From Purshia tridentata (lineage: Eukaryota; Streptophyta; Magnoliopsida; Rosales; Rosaceae): 42,108 nt of DNA. Where the stretch lies: assembly GCA_003254885.1 (NCBI GenBank), contig QANT01003766.1, positions 1 to 42,108 on the forward strand, read 5' to 3'. How positions within the stretch are numbered: position 1 is the first letter of the stretch; each line of letters begins with the position of its first letter. A model generated the notes under the pieces. The model did not search any database. It had not been told where the DNA came from and worked only from the letters and a program-made list of their open reading frames with translations. Position numbers and translations under genes: made by a program. Shown here one piece after another: positions 1-11,097 of this stretch.

Positions 1-45
1 GGAAATAAGAAAAGGGATTTAATTAAGGATCCCTTCGGTTGTAGG

Positions 46-569
46 CAGGGGTGGCCCAATTGAAAATGAGGCTTAAAGTAAGAGCTCAAAAAAAATATTC
101 AAATTTATTATTAAAATATAAATTTTCTTTAAAAAATTCATTACAAAATTATTATTTTTTATTTTTGAGGTATTATAATATTTTTTAAAATTCTATATTC
201 AAGTTTGTTTGACATATTTTTTTTGTTTTACCATAACAGACATTTGTGCTATTTGTGCTTCTTTAATTTTGGGGCTATTATTTTTATTTTTTCTATTTGG
301 ACTTGTATGTATTCATGAAAATGTATGTAGAAATGACTTACTTTAAACCCATTTTTTCTATTAAGCTTTTTTCCACTTGGGCCTTTCTGAAAGTGTTAGA
401 ATCAAACACTTATTTGAAATAAGACATTTTTTTTGTTTAGAGCCATTATATTTTCTTTTTTATTTGGGCTTTTTAATGTATATGTATAAGGACATTCTAA
501 AATAAGGCATTTCCTCAAAATGTGGCCCAAGCCCCAGGCCTTGTTCGCCTTGAGATTGGGCCAGCCTTG
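46..569. mobile_element. Non-autonomous hAT-like element with 8-bp target site duplication
   Basis: The ends are imperfect terminal inverted repeats. The left reads CAGGGGTGGCCCAAT and the right, reverse-complemented, reads CAAGGCTGGCCCAAT, 13 of 15 matching. The 8 bases GTTGTAGG flank both sides exactly (38-45 and 570-577). An 8-bp duplication with CAGGGG-type ends is the hAT superfamily signature. The 524-bp interior is AT-rich with no reading frame, so it would depend on a transposase made elsewhere. The perfect target duplication argues for a fairly recent insertion. Assignment to hAT is inference from ends and duplication length. Confidence 0.75.
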
Positions 570-650
570 GTTGTAGGGTCCAACAACTGAAAAAATTGGT
601 CTAAGAACTCCTAGCCAAATACATTGAGCTAAAGGTCAAAAGTGCATATG

Positions 651-679
651 AAAAAAAAAAAAAAAAAAAANAAAAAAAA
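651..679. repeat. Poly-A tract with one ambiguous base
   Basis: An A run on both sides of a single n at 671. It abuts the foldback element that follows. The n marks an unresolved base, so the run length is unreliable. Confidence 0.9.
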
Positions 680-1057
680 GCTTTTTTATCCATATACCAC
701 TTGAACCATAGGGGGTGTGCTCTCATACCACCAAAACTTCTTTTTTTTTTTACTATTTACCACCAAAAGTTATCAATATGTGCTAATGCTGCACCTCCAG
801 TCAATTTTTCTGTTAAATTATCAATTTTTTTCTCAAACTTCCTATTTTGCCCTCAAGTATAATTAAGAAAAACAAAATCTTTTTAAGGGCAAATTAGGAA
901 GTTTGAGAAAAAAGTTGATGATTTAACAGAAAAATTGACTGAAGGTGCCACACTGTCACATATTGATATTTTTAGGTGGTAAATAGTTTTAAGAAAAAAG
1001 TTTGGGTGATACGGAAGCACACTCCCTATAGTCTAATGGTATTTGCATAAAAAAGCC
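679..1057. mobile_element. Foldback MITE, about 380 bp
   Basis: The element is one long imperfect inverted repeat with arms of roughly 170 bases each (about 679-853 and 885-1057) and a short centre near 855-884. The ends are AGCTTTTTTATCCATATACC on the left and GGCTTTTTTATGCAAATACC on the right when reverse-complemented. Homology continues through ATCAATATGTG and GTCAATTTTTCTGTTAAAT to the middle. There is no coding capacity. Both flanks are A runs, so the target duplication cannot be read and the superfamily is open. A transcript through it would fold into one hairpin. Confidence 0.8.
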
Positions 1058-2275
1058 AAAAAAAAAATATAATGCAAGTAGGAACCTAGGTTCTTTAAGC
1101 CTTGAGAACAATTCTTTTAAACGAAATTGGAGCCCGAGTCACGTCTCAGCCTCCTTAGAACGGTGTGGTTAAATTCATGAATGCAATGATGAAGTTGGCC
1201 AAAAATATAAAAGTAGCTATGAAAGGATGAAACTATAATGGGACTCTTGTTGCCAACCAAATCAACCTCAATGTTAAAAAGAACAATGAACAAAATAAAC
1301 ATCTATGTATTGAGCAAAATCAAAAGCAAGGGACTTGGATAAGAAATGAAATAAGAATAACCCAATTGCATGAAACAAAATTGCATAAAATAAATCGATG
1401 CCACACACTTCTTGTGAGGGCAATGGCAGAGCTAAGAACCTAATGTTCTTAAAACTAAGCTACGAAAACCTAAAGTATCTTGAATAGTAGCAACTAAGAA
1501 TATTTGAAAGCAACAGAACATCGTGAGATTCTTTGAGAACTTGTGTGTGTTGGATGTTGAATGTGTGTCTTATTCTCTCTCGAATGCATCTATTTATATA
1601 GGTGTTAGGATACCATACTAGGTGATGGGTCATTTCTTGGCCCGAAATCATCTTCCTTCTCCTAATAGGGCTCAAAATTCTGGAATTTTGTTTTGCCAGC
1701 CAAGCTTTAGTCATTGATGGAAATTGAAACTATTCCCTTAGTAGGAATCATTTCTTTATAGTATTGAGACCTTGTCTAACTAGGTGACTTGTTCACAAAA
1801 CTTTCTGAATCATTTCCAATGTTGGATTCTAAAGGTTCTTGGATCGAATCTCATCATTAATACAAGTAGAAATCCTTCCAAAGTTGAACTCATTGTTTGA
1901 CGACTTGATCCCTATGTAACTTCGGACTTTTTTTTCGAAGTTAAGTCGCGTAATGGGCTATGAAAATTTCTACCATCCCTTACTGAAATGGGCTTATCAA
2001 TTTTATAGCCATGTTGTTGGCCTCAAAAACCTTTTTTCTTTTTTTTGGGTTGTGGGCCATATAGGCAAGTAGCCTTGAGTAATCCTTGGCCCCGAGCGAA
2101 CTTTGGACCTTGAATTATAAATTGGCCCAAAATAAGTTGGCCACGAAACCAGGTGAAATGAACTGAGAGTATTTTCTTAGCCATTAACTATTCTTGGCTG
2201 CCAACGAAGAGAAACAGGCCAAAAATATTTTTTTGGCCATTTCTCACGTTGGCCAAAATCATTTCTAGGTACAAA
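1058..2275. other. Intergenic, possible LTR-type sequence on the minus strand
   Basis: No gene. Read on the minus strand, 1590-1602 is CCTATATAAATAG, a good TATA box. It is followed by a leader-like stretch rich in ACACAC and CTCAAAG, an arrangement common in plant retrotransposon LTRs. I could not find a matching second LTR, a primer binding site or clear TG...CA ends, so this is only a suggestion. Confidence 0.3.
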
Positions 2276-2649
2276 CAAGTGCATCCACGAATTAACTGAC
2301 ATATGCCACATTTGTCCATTTCGTCAAAACACCCTAAACGAACATTGAGTTTTGTTCATGTAGAGGGGCAAATGGGTCTATTCATATCTTAATATGAGTC
2401 AAATTAATGGGGTCAATTAAGGTCAATTGGTTTTCTGATTTGAAAGAAGTGTTGGTCAATGGGGTCAATTTGTGACCCCATTTACAAAACCATTTGACTC
2501 TAAGTGACCTCAATTGACTCTATTTGACCTCACATTAGGACATTAATTGACTCATTTGCCCCTTTATGTGGATAAAACTCACGTCCTTTGTGGTTTTTTG
2601 ATGAAATAGACCAAAGTGTCACACGTTAGTTAATTCGTAGATGCACTTG
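2276..2649. mobile_element. Foldback MITE, about 374 bp
   Basis: A near full-length inverted repeat. The left end is CAAGTGCATCCACGAATTAA and the right end, reverse-complemented, is CAAGTGCATCTACGAATTAA. Similarity continues through GTCCATTTCGTCAAAA/GTCTATTTCATCAAAA and GGGGCAAATG to a centre near 2463 made of repeated GGTCAAT and GTCAATT words. No open reading frame and no convincing target duplication were seen. The centre has many TTGAC (W-box core) words on both strands. The element ends about 300 bp beyond the CER26 stop codon. Confidence 0.8.
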
Positions 2650-2955
2650 ACAGTTAAAAAAATTTATGAACGAACACAGGACTTATAAAATAATAAGTGG
2701 ACCAAACATGCAATTATTTCATTTTTTATCAACTCTTTAACTTGAAGTGGTGCTTGGCCAAAAAAAAAAAAAAACTTGAAGTGGTGGGAATTACTGCTAG
2801 GATTCACATTCCATATGTTACACATTAGTATATGCTAGTCTGGTCCAAAGCCTCAAACATAGAAATCTACTTATATTATTATTGTACCTAAAATGATATA
2901 ACATCACACTTCACATTTGAGACACCAAAACCTTATTCCCCATGCACTCACACAT

Positions 2956-5181
2956 CTATACAAGCTCATTCTCAAGCAACAACTCATTCTTTCTCAATTC
3001 AGATTTCAGCCCCAGCACTTCTTTCTCAGGCAAAATAATATTCACAACCCTTCCTTCACCACCAAACTCTTTTGGCCCTGGCAGCAACAAAACAGCTCCT
3101 TCATCACCAACACCTTGTATGTTATAATGCACACAAACTGGCTTGTGTCCTTGCACTTCCAACCCATAGAAATCAGCATCTTCCCAATTCACAAATGTCA
3201 AATTGGCTCCATACACGATGAAATCCGACACCCCATTCTCATTTTCCATCATTTCTCCGATGTGGGATTCTCCGTTCGTCGCTTGCTTGGCTAGCAAGGC
3301 TGCCAATTTCTTTGGACCCTCATCTACAATGCTGAAATCTGCCTCAACTGTGCTTACAATCTGACCGTTGCTGCATTCCCCTCTAGTCCTCTTTGGAGCC
3401 TTTTTACAAATTGTGACCAATTTTGGTTCGGACCCTTTTCTAACTTTGGCTATACATTGCCAAATTAGAGCACAAATGAGTTCGAAAATTGGGATTTGGT
3501 CAATTTGATTTTGACCCAATATCTTAAATTGGAGGTTGGTGAGTTGGGTGGGGTTGATAGGGAATGAAAGTGTGTCCATTTTGTGATTGTTGGGGGTTAT
3601 CCAATGGTCACCAACGGGGTCCACCTGTTTTAGGGAGAGTGGGGATGAGCTTTCAAGCCTCTGAACCACCTTTTGGTTTGATATTGCAAAGTTGGGCTTG
3701 CTGGGCTCAAGACCAGACATAATTTGGCCCATGCCATTGATGAAATCTGAAGCTGAGAATGCATCTCCCAAGACGTGGGCCCAGCTAAGGCCCAGAGATA
3801 TTCCTCCACATTTGAAACGGGTAACCTACACTACACGGAAAATACAACACAAAAACAAAAAAAACTATGTAATAATTTTATTAGATGCTTAATTCATCCA
3901 ACGTGGAATTTATATAATGCTCAATAATTTTAACTATGTAATTAAATTTAATGACTAATGCATGTCAATTATCTGTGAATGAAAAAAAACTTATATGTAA
4001 TGGGTATATACATATTAAATTTCTCTTTCAATTGATAGTCATATAACTAGTATGTGAGCAAATTTACGATAAAGTGAATGATAAAGTGGATAAATACACC
4101 CGTCACATGTATGGAAGTTTTTCTCTTCATAAAATTGATTGTGACTATTTTATTTGTTTGAATATCGGCATTTTATTCTCATGTACTCTACAGTTTACAC
4201 ACACTTTTGGATTGAGACGGAAATCTAGGAAGCCTTTTGAGTTTAAAGCATTAAATAATAGTTTTTGAGTTAAAACTCATACCCTGTGTTGTGAGATGGT
4301 TAGGTACGTGTGAGATATATCAATGTAATTAAGTAGGGCCGGGGTTTCTGTGTTTCTTTCAACTTTCAAAGGAAGCAAGTTATTTGTGGAAACCAAATCA
4401 TACCATGTGCATGCCTTAACCGCACAATAGCTCTCAACAAAAGCAGTCATTAGGGTTGGTGACTTTGGTCCCTCCCCTCAACCCTGATTTTAGCCAAAGT
4501 TTAAGGGTCAAACAGACCATTGATTCCTTTAATTAGAAGCTAGTTACCCCAAGTTTTATAAGACATGCATGCCTACTTAATTGTTAGAAATAGCAAGGAA
4601 CAGGTCAATTTGGTTGGTTTATATCAATCACAACAATCATATAGATAAAATCACATATCTAAGGGAAGTTTTAGTAACAACAAAGCTATCTTTCTTAATT
4701 ACTTGCAAGAAAGACAAATTACCTGGAAGAGAATGAGAGGAGAAAATAACAGTTCAGGACCAAGTACTTGGTGTGGAACAAGTAGCTTTTGCAAAGACCA
4801 GTCCATGTACTCTACCCATTCATCAATGGTCTTATCACACTGAGCCTCAATGAACCTAGCCCCACAGTCATTGCACTTAATGTAGGGCTGGCCGGAGTCG
4901 GACCTCCGAAACCGGCCACAAGCCGGGTAGTATATGCACAACCAAGTGAACATGGCTTCCTTTAGGCTCATCAGGGTTAGCCCTTGTGCTGCTTGGCTAC
5001 TAAAGAAGTAAACTCCTCTAAGGTAGTGAAGCTTCATAGCCAAGTCCATGCCACTTGGGTTGTAAACCACATCTGACCCGGTAACATGGCCCGGCCCGAC
5101 TGAGGAAAGCCTAATGCCATACACCAAGTTTTTCTCCTCTTCTCTAGCCATCACCATGGTGAGTGGGTGTGTTGAGATCAA
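2956..5181 (-). CDS. CER26: CER2/CER26-type BAHD-fold protein (wax very-long-chain fatty acid elongation)
   Basis: Two exons, 5181-4723 and 3825-2956, joined at CAG|gtaatt ... tgtag|GTT in phase 0, give 442 residues, close to the usual BAHD length. The single intron (4722-3826) falls just before VTRFKCGG, the classic BAHD intron site. An HxxxD motif is present as HVLGD at 170-174. The DFGWG motif needed by true acyltransferases is degenerate (DFYGL, 371-375), as known for the CER2 group. These ER proteins are thought not to transfer acyl groups but to alter the CER6 ketoacyl-CoA synthase so it extends chains beyond C28 for wax. The start at 5181 is the first ATG after the TATA box; in-frame ATGs at residues 9 and 11 are alternatives. 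The choice of CER26 over CER2 rests on general resemblance and on the nearby GRP4-type gene, and is moderate. Confidence 0.88.
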
Positions 5182-5244
5182 CAGTACGTGGATGGCTTGA
5201 GAAAAGTGTGCAGGGTGAGTAAAAGTGACTGACCATGCAGTGCA

Positions 5245-5252
5245 TATAAATA
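5245..5252 (-). promoter_or_regulatory. Likely TATA box of the CER26-like gene
   Basis: The minus strand reads CCTATTTATATGC, 64 bases upstream of the ATG, predicting a start of transcription near 5215 and a leader of about 35 nt. The same bases read TATAAATAGG on the plus strand, a stronger-looking box in that orientation, but no plus-strand gene follows it. Confidence 0.6.
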
Positions 5253-5362
5253 GGTGAAGGTGAGTAGCGTAGTGGGAGGTTTATCATGACCGGTGGGAAG
5301 TTCATGGACTTTTATTGCGTATGGGACTCCAATTAATTGGTTTCAGAAAAGCAGTTGGACAG

Positions 5363-5933
5363 ACTACTTTAAGCCTGCATTAAATTTAATTCACCGGCTA
5401 TTGGCCAACTGCCCCATAAAAATAAAAAAAACACCTGCATTTACTGTTTTTACCATTATCATTCTAAAATCTTTGTCCAAGTTATCGAGGAGAAATAAAA
5501 ATATTTTGCTCAATCACTTGAGAGTATTACTAATATAGGTAATTGAAAAGATAATAAAAAAAATGGAATGTTATCTATTTCTTTTTCCAATAATACACTT
5601 TTTTTACCGACCTTCTCTTTTATTATTCTTTTTATAGTGTAAATTTAACTACTTTAAGCCTGCATTAAATTTAATTCACCGGCCATTGGCCAACTGCCCC
5701 ATAAAAATAAAAAAAACACCTGCATTTACTGTTTTTACCATTATCATTCTAAACTCTTTGTCCAAGTTATCGAGGGGAAATAGAAATATTTTGCTCATCA
5801 CTTGAGAGTATTACCACTATATTAGGTAATTGAAAAGATAATAAAAAAATGGAATGTTATCTATTTTTTTTTCCAATAATTCACTTTTTTTACCGACTTT
5901 CTCTTTTATTATTCTTTTTATAGTGTAAATTTA
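5363..5933. repeat. Tandem duplication, two 285-bp copies
   Basis: Copy 1 is 5363-5647 and copy 2 is 5648-5933. Both begin ACTACTTTAAGCCTGCATTA and end near TATAGTGTAAATTTA, with only scattered substitutions and 1-4 base indels. The array begins about 110 bp upstream of the CER26 TATA box, so it doubles the promoter-proximal sequence of that gene. No reading frame of note. Confidence 0.9.
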
Positions 5934-5961
5934 TGTTCAAAACCGTTTATTTTTTATATAT

Positions 5962-6240
5962 ATTTAACTACGAAGATTATCTCTACACTAAATCAATCAA
6001 ATTGGAAATCGTTTGGTTATATAACTGTGAATAAATAAATGGATGGTTTTAGTAACAATTTTATTCACCGAGCTAATTTATTTGTAACACCTATATGATG
6101 AAACAAATTCTGATTTAGTTGATTTTTTATAGAATGATTTTTAAATAATTATATAAAGATGAACATTTCTGATTATGAAAATAAATTATAAAATGAGAAT
6201 AACAAAGAAGAAAGTCGGTGGTGAATAACAAAGGAGAAAG
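5962..6240. mobile_element. Dispersed MITE copy (family also at 9.1 and 32.8 kb)
   Basis: Contains AGATTATCTCTACA and ATCGTTTGGTTATATAACTG, with a degenerate inverted copy on the right (TAGTTGATTTTTTATAGAATG). The right flank, with GAATAACAAAGAAGAAAGTCGGTGG, is matched at 9357-9384. The best-preserved member of the family is 32788-33002. Edges are approximate. Confidence 0.55.
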
Positions 6241-6857
6241 TAAATAAAATTCCTCACAAAAAAATGTTTTTATTCCAAATTGAAATTTTTAACCATTTCT
6301 ATATCTTATTTCTCACAACTTTTTAATAAAACTGATAATAACAAATTTATTCTTTTATAAAGTGACTTCTAAGGAGTTAAATTTCGGTTCTATGGAAATT
6401 TTTTATTGTTCACTAGGGTTTAAGCAAAATCGACAGAAATTGCAATTAAAATATGAAAATTTTGAATAAAACTTTATTATATGTTTATTTAGCATATAAT
6501 CTACTACATTAATAAAAAATATATTAAAGAAACCAAATTATATAGTAGATTTTGTATAATATAAGGTGATTATAATGCGTGTTAGAGACAAATACAGTTA
6601 AATAAAATTAGTAGAATTGATAAATGAAATTAGTATCGTATAAGATATTAGAGATTTAGGCCTTTTAGAGTATTTTTTAATTATTTTTTTGTATAAAAAT
6701 GTATTAGAATTTAGGGTTTAAAAACAACAAACTGAAACCCCAAAACCAAATTAAGACCAAACAAAACCCCAAAACTAAAAGACTAAACAAAACCCCAAAC
6801 GAAATCCAAACTTTTTTTTTTCAATTGCCTAAATGTCTCAAACCCCAATCAACCCTA
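6241..6857. other. AT-rich intergenic sequence
   Basis: No gene, RNA or clear element seen. A stretch near 6720-6800 repeats CAAAACCCCAAA-like words. Confidence 0.5.
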
Positions 6858-7013
6858 AATTTTTTTCTTTTTCTTTTTTTTCCTTCCTTCCTTTTTTCTT
6901 TCCTTCCTTTTTTCCTTCCTTCCTTTATTCTTTCCTTCTTTTATTCTTTCCTTCCTTTTTTCCTTCCTTCCTTTATTCTTTCCTTCCTTTTTTATTTCCT
7001 TCCTTTTTTCTTT
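6858..7013. repeat. TTCC/TTTC-rich microsatellite
   Basis: Irregular runs of TTCC, TTTTCC and TTTATTC across about 155 bp. Reading frames here (Phe/Ser/Leu-rich) are artefacts of the repeat. Confidence 0.9.
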
Positions 7014-7936
7014 GGAAATTTTTATGTGTACCCAACAATCTTTTTATTTTACCCCACACCATTTTAATTTATTTTATCATTATATCCTAGAAAAAAGACC
7101 ATTAAGGGCAATTGAATAATTTTTTTTAAAAAAAATTTCTTTCTATACCCAACAACTTCATCCCTTCCCTTCCCTTCCCTTCCGTTCCCTTCCCTTCCCT
7201 TCCCTTCCCTTCCCTTCCCTTCCCTTCTCCCTCCTAAACTCATCTTCAACATCACTATCATAAATAAACTTCAAATCTAAAATTTGCCCCATATCATTCA
7301 ATCAAGGTTGTTTTGACGAATAAAGAGTCAAACTGTTGTTTGGGAATCTTCAAATGAGTTATGTACTGTAATTTTTTTTGCATTTGCTACATTTTTTTGT
7401 GTTTATGGACACCATGGATGACTCTGGGATTGCGCTTTATTTGATCGTCGCCCACTGAGCACAATGACATTATTCGGTGAGCGACGACCAAATATTGATG
7501 ACTTATTCAACATGAGACCAAATAATGACATCTATTCGGAGGGCGTCTGCTGAACACTGCGCAAACCCAAAAAAAAAACTCAACAACTCCACCCTAAATA
7601 GCAGCCCTGAAACCCACCTCCCTCCCCAACCCACCCATCTCGTGGGCGTCAATTTCCCTTTCTATGTTCTTCCTTCACCCTTTCTCTCTCTTTCCTCCTC
7701 ATGTCTCCTTCTTTGCTCCCTCCCTCCCTCCCTCCCTCTCAAACTCCAATATGTTGGGTGATGTTAGGTGTGTTTGTGTGAAATCTTGGGTAAGAAAAGA
7801 AATTGAAAAGAGTGAGTTGGGTATTATAAAAAATGGTATGATAATAATTTGGGTTGGGTAAGATGAGAAAATATTGATTTCAAAAAAAGTGATTATTGGG
7901 TAAAATGAGAAGATTGTTGGGTACAATTATAAATCC
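7014..7936. mobile_element. Terminal-inverted-repeat element of about 920 bp
   Basis: The left end is GGAAATTTTTATG followed by TGTACCCAACAATCTT (7014-7042). The right end, reverse-complemented, is GGATTTATAAT followed by TGTACCCAACAATCTT. The shared 14-16 base core near both ends and GGAWWT termini suggest a Mutator-like or similar DNA transposon. The flanks are T/C-rich and do not give a certain target duplication. Inside are the CCCTT microsatellite, a short hairpin at about 7441-7490 around GATCGTCGCCCACTGAGC, and pyrimidine-rich sequence. No transposase domain. Confidence 0.5.
7160..7227. repeat. (TTCCC)n microsatellite
   Basis: About 13 units of the pentamer CCCTT with one substitution (CCGTT). 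The Gly/Arg/Glu-rich frame on the minus strand is an artefact. Confidence 0.95.
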
Positions 7937-8400
7937 ATCTTTCTTTTCCTTCTTTTTTTTCTTTTTTTCTTTTTTCTTTACTCTCCTTGCCCAAGCTGCC
8001 CATGACTAACCCACCTCTCTTTCCCAATTATTTTTCTTTTTTCCTTTTCCTCACTCGCTTCACATGACCTTCACCTCTTTTTCCCATCTTTTTTTTCTCT
8101 TCTTTTTTTTTTCTTTCTCCCACACACAATCACCGCTGCCACCATTTCCGACCACCAGGCCAACCTTTTCCGGTCAACCCAAGGCCACCAACAAGACCCT
8201 GAGGCACCGACTATCTTCTCCCACCCTTCCTCCACTCCAGCCAGCCACCACATGTGTTGAAAATTGCAAAATAAAAACTTGCCACCGTCGAATGCTTTCA
8301 CCGATTCCGGCCACCTCCAATCACCATTTTTTTTTTGTGGGTTTTCATTCCCTCATCATAGGCTTTCATTCGCCTAAGGTTTGAGGTGTCAATTTTGGGT
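7937..8400. other. Pyrimidine-rich sequence with CCGGCCACC-type words
   Basis: C/T-rich and T-rich tracts, then Pro/Thr-rich frames with words such as TTTTCCGGTCAACC and GGCCACC. The word usage resembles the interior of the element at 26.7-27.3 kb, so it is probably transposon-derived. No domain is seen in any frame. Confidence 0.45.
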
Positions 8401-9080
8401 AATTTTGATTTTGATTTTTAGGTTTGAATATAATTTTGGAATATTTCAAATATTTTGGCAAAATTTTTTAAATTTACACGAAATTTAAAAGGAAACATTT
8501 CAAAATTTCCATACCTCCTAAAAGCGAAATTTTGCCAAAAATTTTGAAATTTAACTCCTTGCCTGTAAGAACTTAAAATAAATTGTTGGAGGGGACTGTC
8601 TTAGCCAAAAATTAGTAATCTAATCGGGTACACGTACATATATACAAAGGTACTTCCTTTTTGTTGATCGATCAACAATAAATGCCAGATACCGTGAATG
8701 GCGATGGAGCTAAGTAATCTCCAAAAAAAGACATAAAGAATAACGCACGTAGCCTGTGAATTATTTGAGATTTTTCCCATTACATGTAAATGTAAGTAGA
8801 AATCTAATAGTTTCTTTTAATGCCAAATCGGAGAAAACAGTGAGCGATAAATAAAAGAGGATGCTGAAAGAGATAAAATGGGACATGTGGAATAATTGGC
8901 CGGATTGATTGAAAGAAGAAAATGAGAGTAAAATTAGGAACCATACTATGGATCGCGAACCACCTAAATCTGGATGTGTTCAAAAAATAAATAAAAAATA
9001 AACCAAGAAGGCAGTCAAAGTAACCATGTTCTAGCTATGTAACCGATCACCCACCCTTGCCAATCGATCAACACTGAGTT
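8401..9080. other. AT-rich intergenic sequence
   Basis: No gene or clear mobile element. AAATTT-rich imperfect palindromes occur at about 8440-8560. Confidence 0.45.
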
Positions 9081-9410
9081 TGGAAATTATATCATAGTCT
9101 TATTTATTAAAAATAAATTGATGTTATAAACAAACTAATGCTGAATCAAATTGTTATTAAATCGAAAATCATTTGATCATGTAATTGTTATAAACAAATT
9201 ATTAATGAAATAAATTATTACTAAAACCGTCTGTTTATTTTATCACAATTACATAACCAAACGGTTTTTGATTTGATAGTTGATTTTTTGTAAATATGAT
9301 TTTCATAGTTAGATTTTAAAAACAAATGATTTCGATCATGAATTTATATTGTAAAATAAGAATAATAAAGTAGAAGGTCGGTGGAAAATATAAAAAGCAT
9401 TCCTCATAAG
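9081..9410. mobile_element. Second copy of the dispersed MITE family
   Basis: A diverged copy of the family at 5.96 and 32.8 kb. It has ATCGAAAATCATTTGATCATG on the left and the inverted partner CATAACCAAACGGTTTTTGAT at about 9253-9273. AATAATAAAGTAGAAGGTCGGTGG follows, as in the first copy. Boundaries are approximate. Confidence 0.5.
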
Positions 9411-11097
9411 GATTTTATTACATTATGTGGGGGGCCCTTCCATTTTTCTGAGCCCAAAATCCCACGTATAAAGCACAATCCTCATCTAAACTCTTCAATC
9501 CAACTCACCCACTCTCCTTACACATCCTCTAGTGGACCTATTGTGATGTTATTGCCCACATTTTCTTATTATTTTTTATTTTGTTTGGAATAATTGCTAT
9601 TGATTACCTACTTAATAGACATTGTCTTTTATTTTTATTTTTTTTATCATTGGAATAATTACTAATGTAAATATTTATAACCTCTAAAATTAGAAATTAA
9701 TTTTTTCATAACTCCCACCTAAAATTAAACTCTATTAAAACACTCAATTATACCCTCAACATTTTCCCAAATCTCAAGTTAACCTATCTACAGTTGACTA
9801 TCTTTTTTTAGAATCCCAAATCCTAAGTCAGTCCCTCCACTTATAAAATCCTGGGTCCGTCTCTAATTGTCACAAGGAGTTTTTTAAATCTAAAGAACCC
9901 ACCATTCATAAATTGTATTTAAGTCTTACATTTACAGTTTTTTTACATTCAGATTTTTCTGGAATTTTTAAATGAAAAGGTCCCTATTTATAACATGTAT
10001 TTATTTTTAGAGGGGAAAAAGGAGGCCTATAAGTAGGTCATTTGCTATTGCTATAAGGGCTATTTATAGCATGTATTTATTTTTATACGACACGACTTGG
10101 CTTCACCAACATTTTTTTCCTTTTTAGTTTATGTCCTTTTGTTAATTGATTTAGTTAAATTTAATCCCTCAAAGAAGAGATGTACATTATCCCCATTTTT
10201 AAGTGGGCCTGTGTGATAAACACATTTTATATCACATATATTATCCTAGAATCGTACTTGTTAGTCATTTATTTAGTTTAATTTAGGTCACAAAGGGTAT
10301 TTTGTACTTGGTTTATAGTTTTATAGAGTTTTAGGACCCAAGTAAATATAAATAAGAGAGCTCAATTTTGTGACCAAATCCAAGTGGACATTGAATCAAT
10401 TCACATTCAAACTATAGCTTTGGGTCATCCATTTATCTCTATTTATCTATATATCTCTCTTAAGTGTCGTAGAAAATGTTGTGATTTACCCTATTAATGC
10501 TGCAGAATTAGTTAGTCCCATTCAACAATGAGAGTATAAAGAAAAGGGTTTATTTGTGATTAGGAATTGCAGAGAAGACTAGATAAGCTCTACTTGGGTA
10601 AGGAATTTCAACATGCTGATAGGATAGGATGAGTTGCAATCAAATTAATGAAAGATATATCACACTTTTGAAAGAGTCACCTTCTGACTTGGGAACCCAG
10701 AAACTTAATTACTCTCTAAATAGAGCTCATGGGCACAGGATGTGGGGGGAGCAAAAGCGACAAAGAGAATTCCAGTTTTTTTAATAATTTTCTATCTAAT
10801 TCCCTCTTTAATGTGCTTTATTGTTTTATGATTCTTGCTTCATTATTCAAGACTTTGACTTCTTTCACTACTCATGCCAAGTTTTTGTGGTAGTTAGGAT
10901 TTTATTCAATTGAATTTTGCTTGGCTTTATCATCATTATTATGAAGTCAGAAGAAGAATTTGGTGTTATAAATTTCATCAACAATAGAATTGGCCCATGT
11001 TATATTGATTGGCTTAGTTAGTTAGTTTTTTTAGTAAAGTCAGTGGCTTCTGTGGGAACCAAGGATAATTTCTACATATGCTAAGGGTGAAGACAAA
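9411..11097. other. Intergenic, probably decayed retroelement sequence
   Basis: No gene is supported. Low-complexity AT-rich sequence gives way to higher-complexity non-coding sequence from about 10200 that looks like old transposon DNA but lacks an identifiable domain or terminal repeat. Confidence 0.4.

Noticed and set aside
2917..3294. A 125-codon plus-strand frame
   Set aside because: Antisense to the CER26 second exon.
6825..7261. Phe/Ser/Leu-rich plus-strand and Gly/Arg/Glu-rich minus-strand frames
   Set aside because: Translations of TTCC and CCCTT microsatellites.
8064..8384. A 106-codon Pro/Ser/Thr-rich frame
   Set aside because: Low-complexity pyrimidine-rich DNA, no domain, no splice or promoter support; resembles transposon interior.
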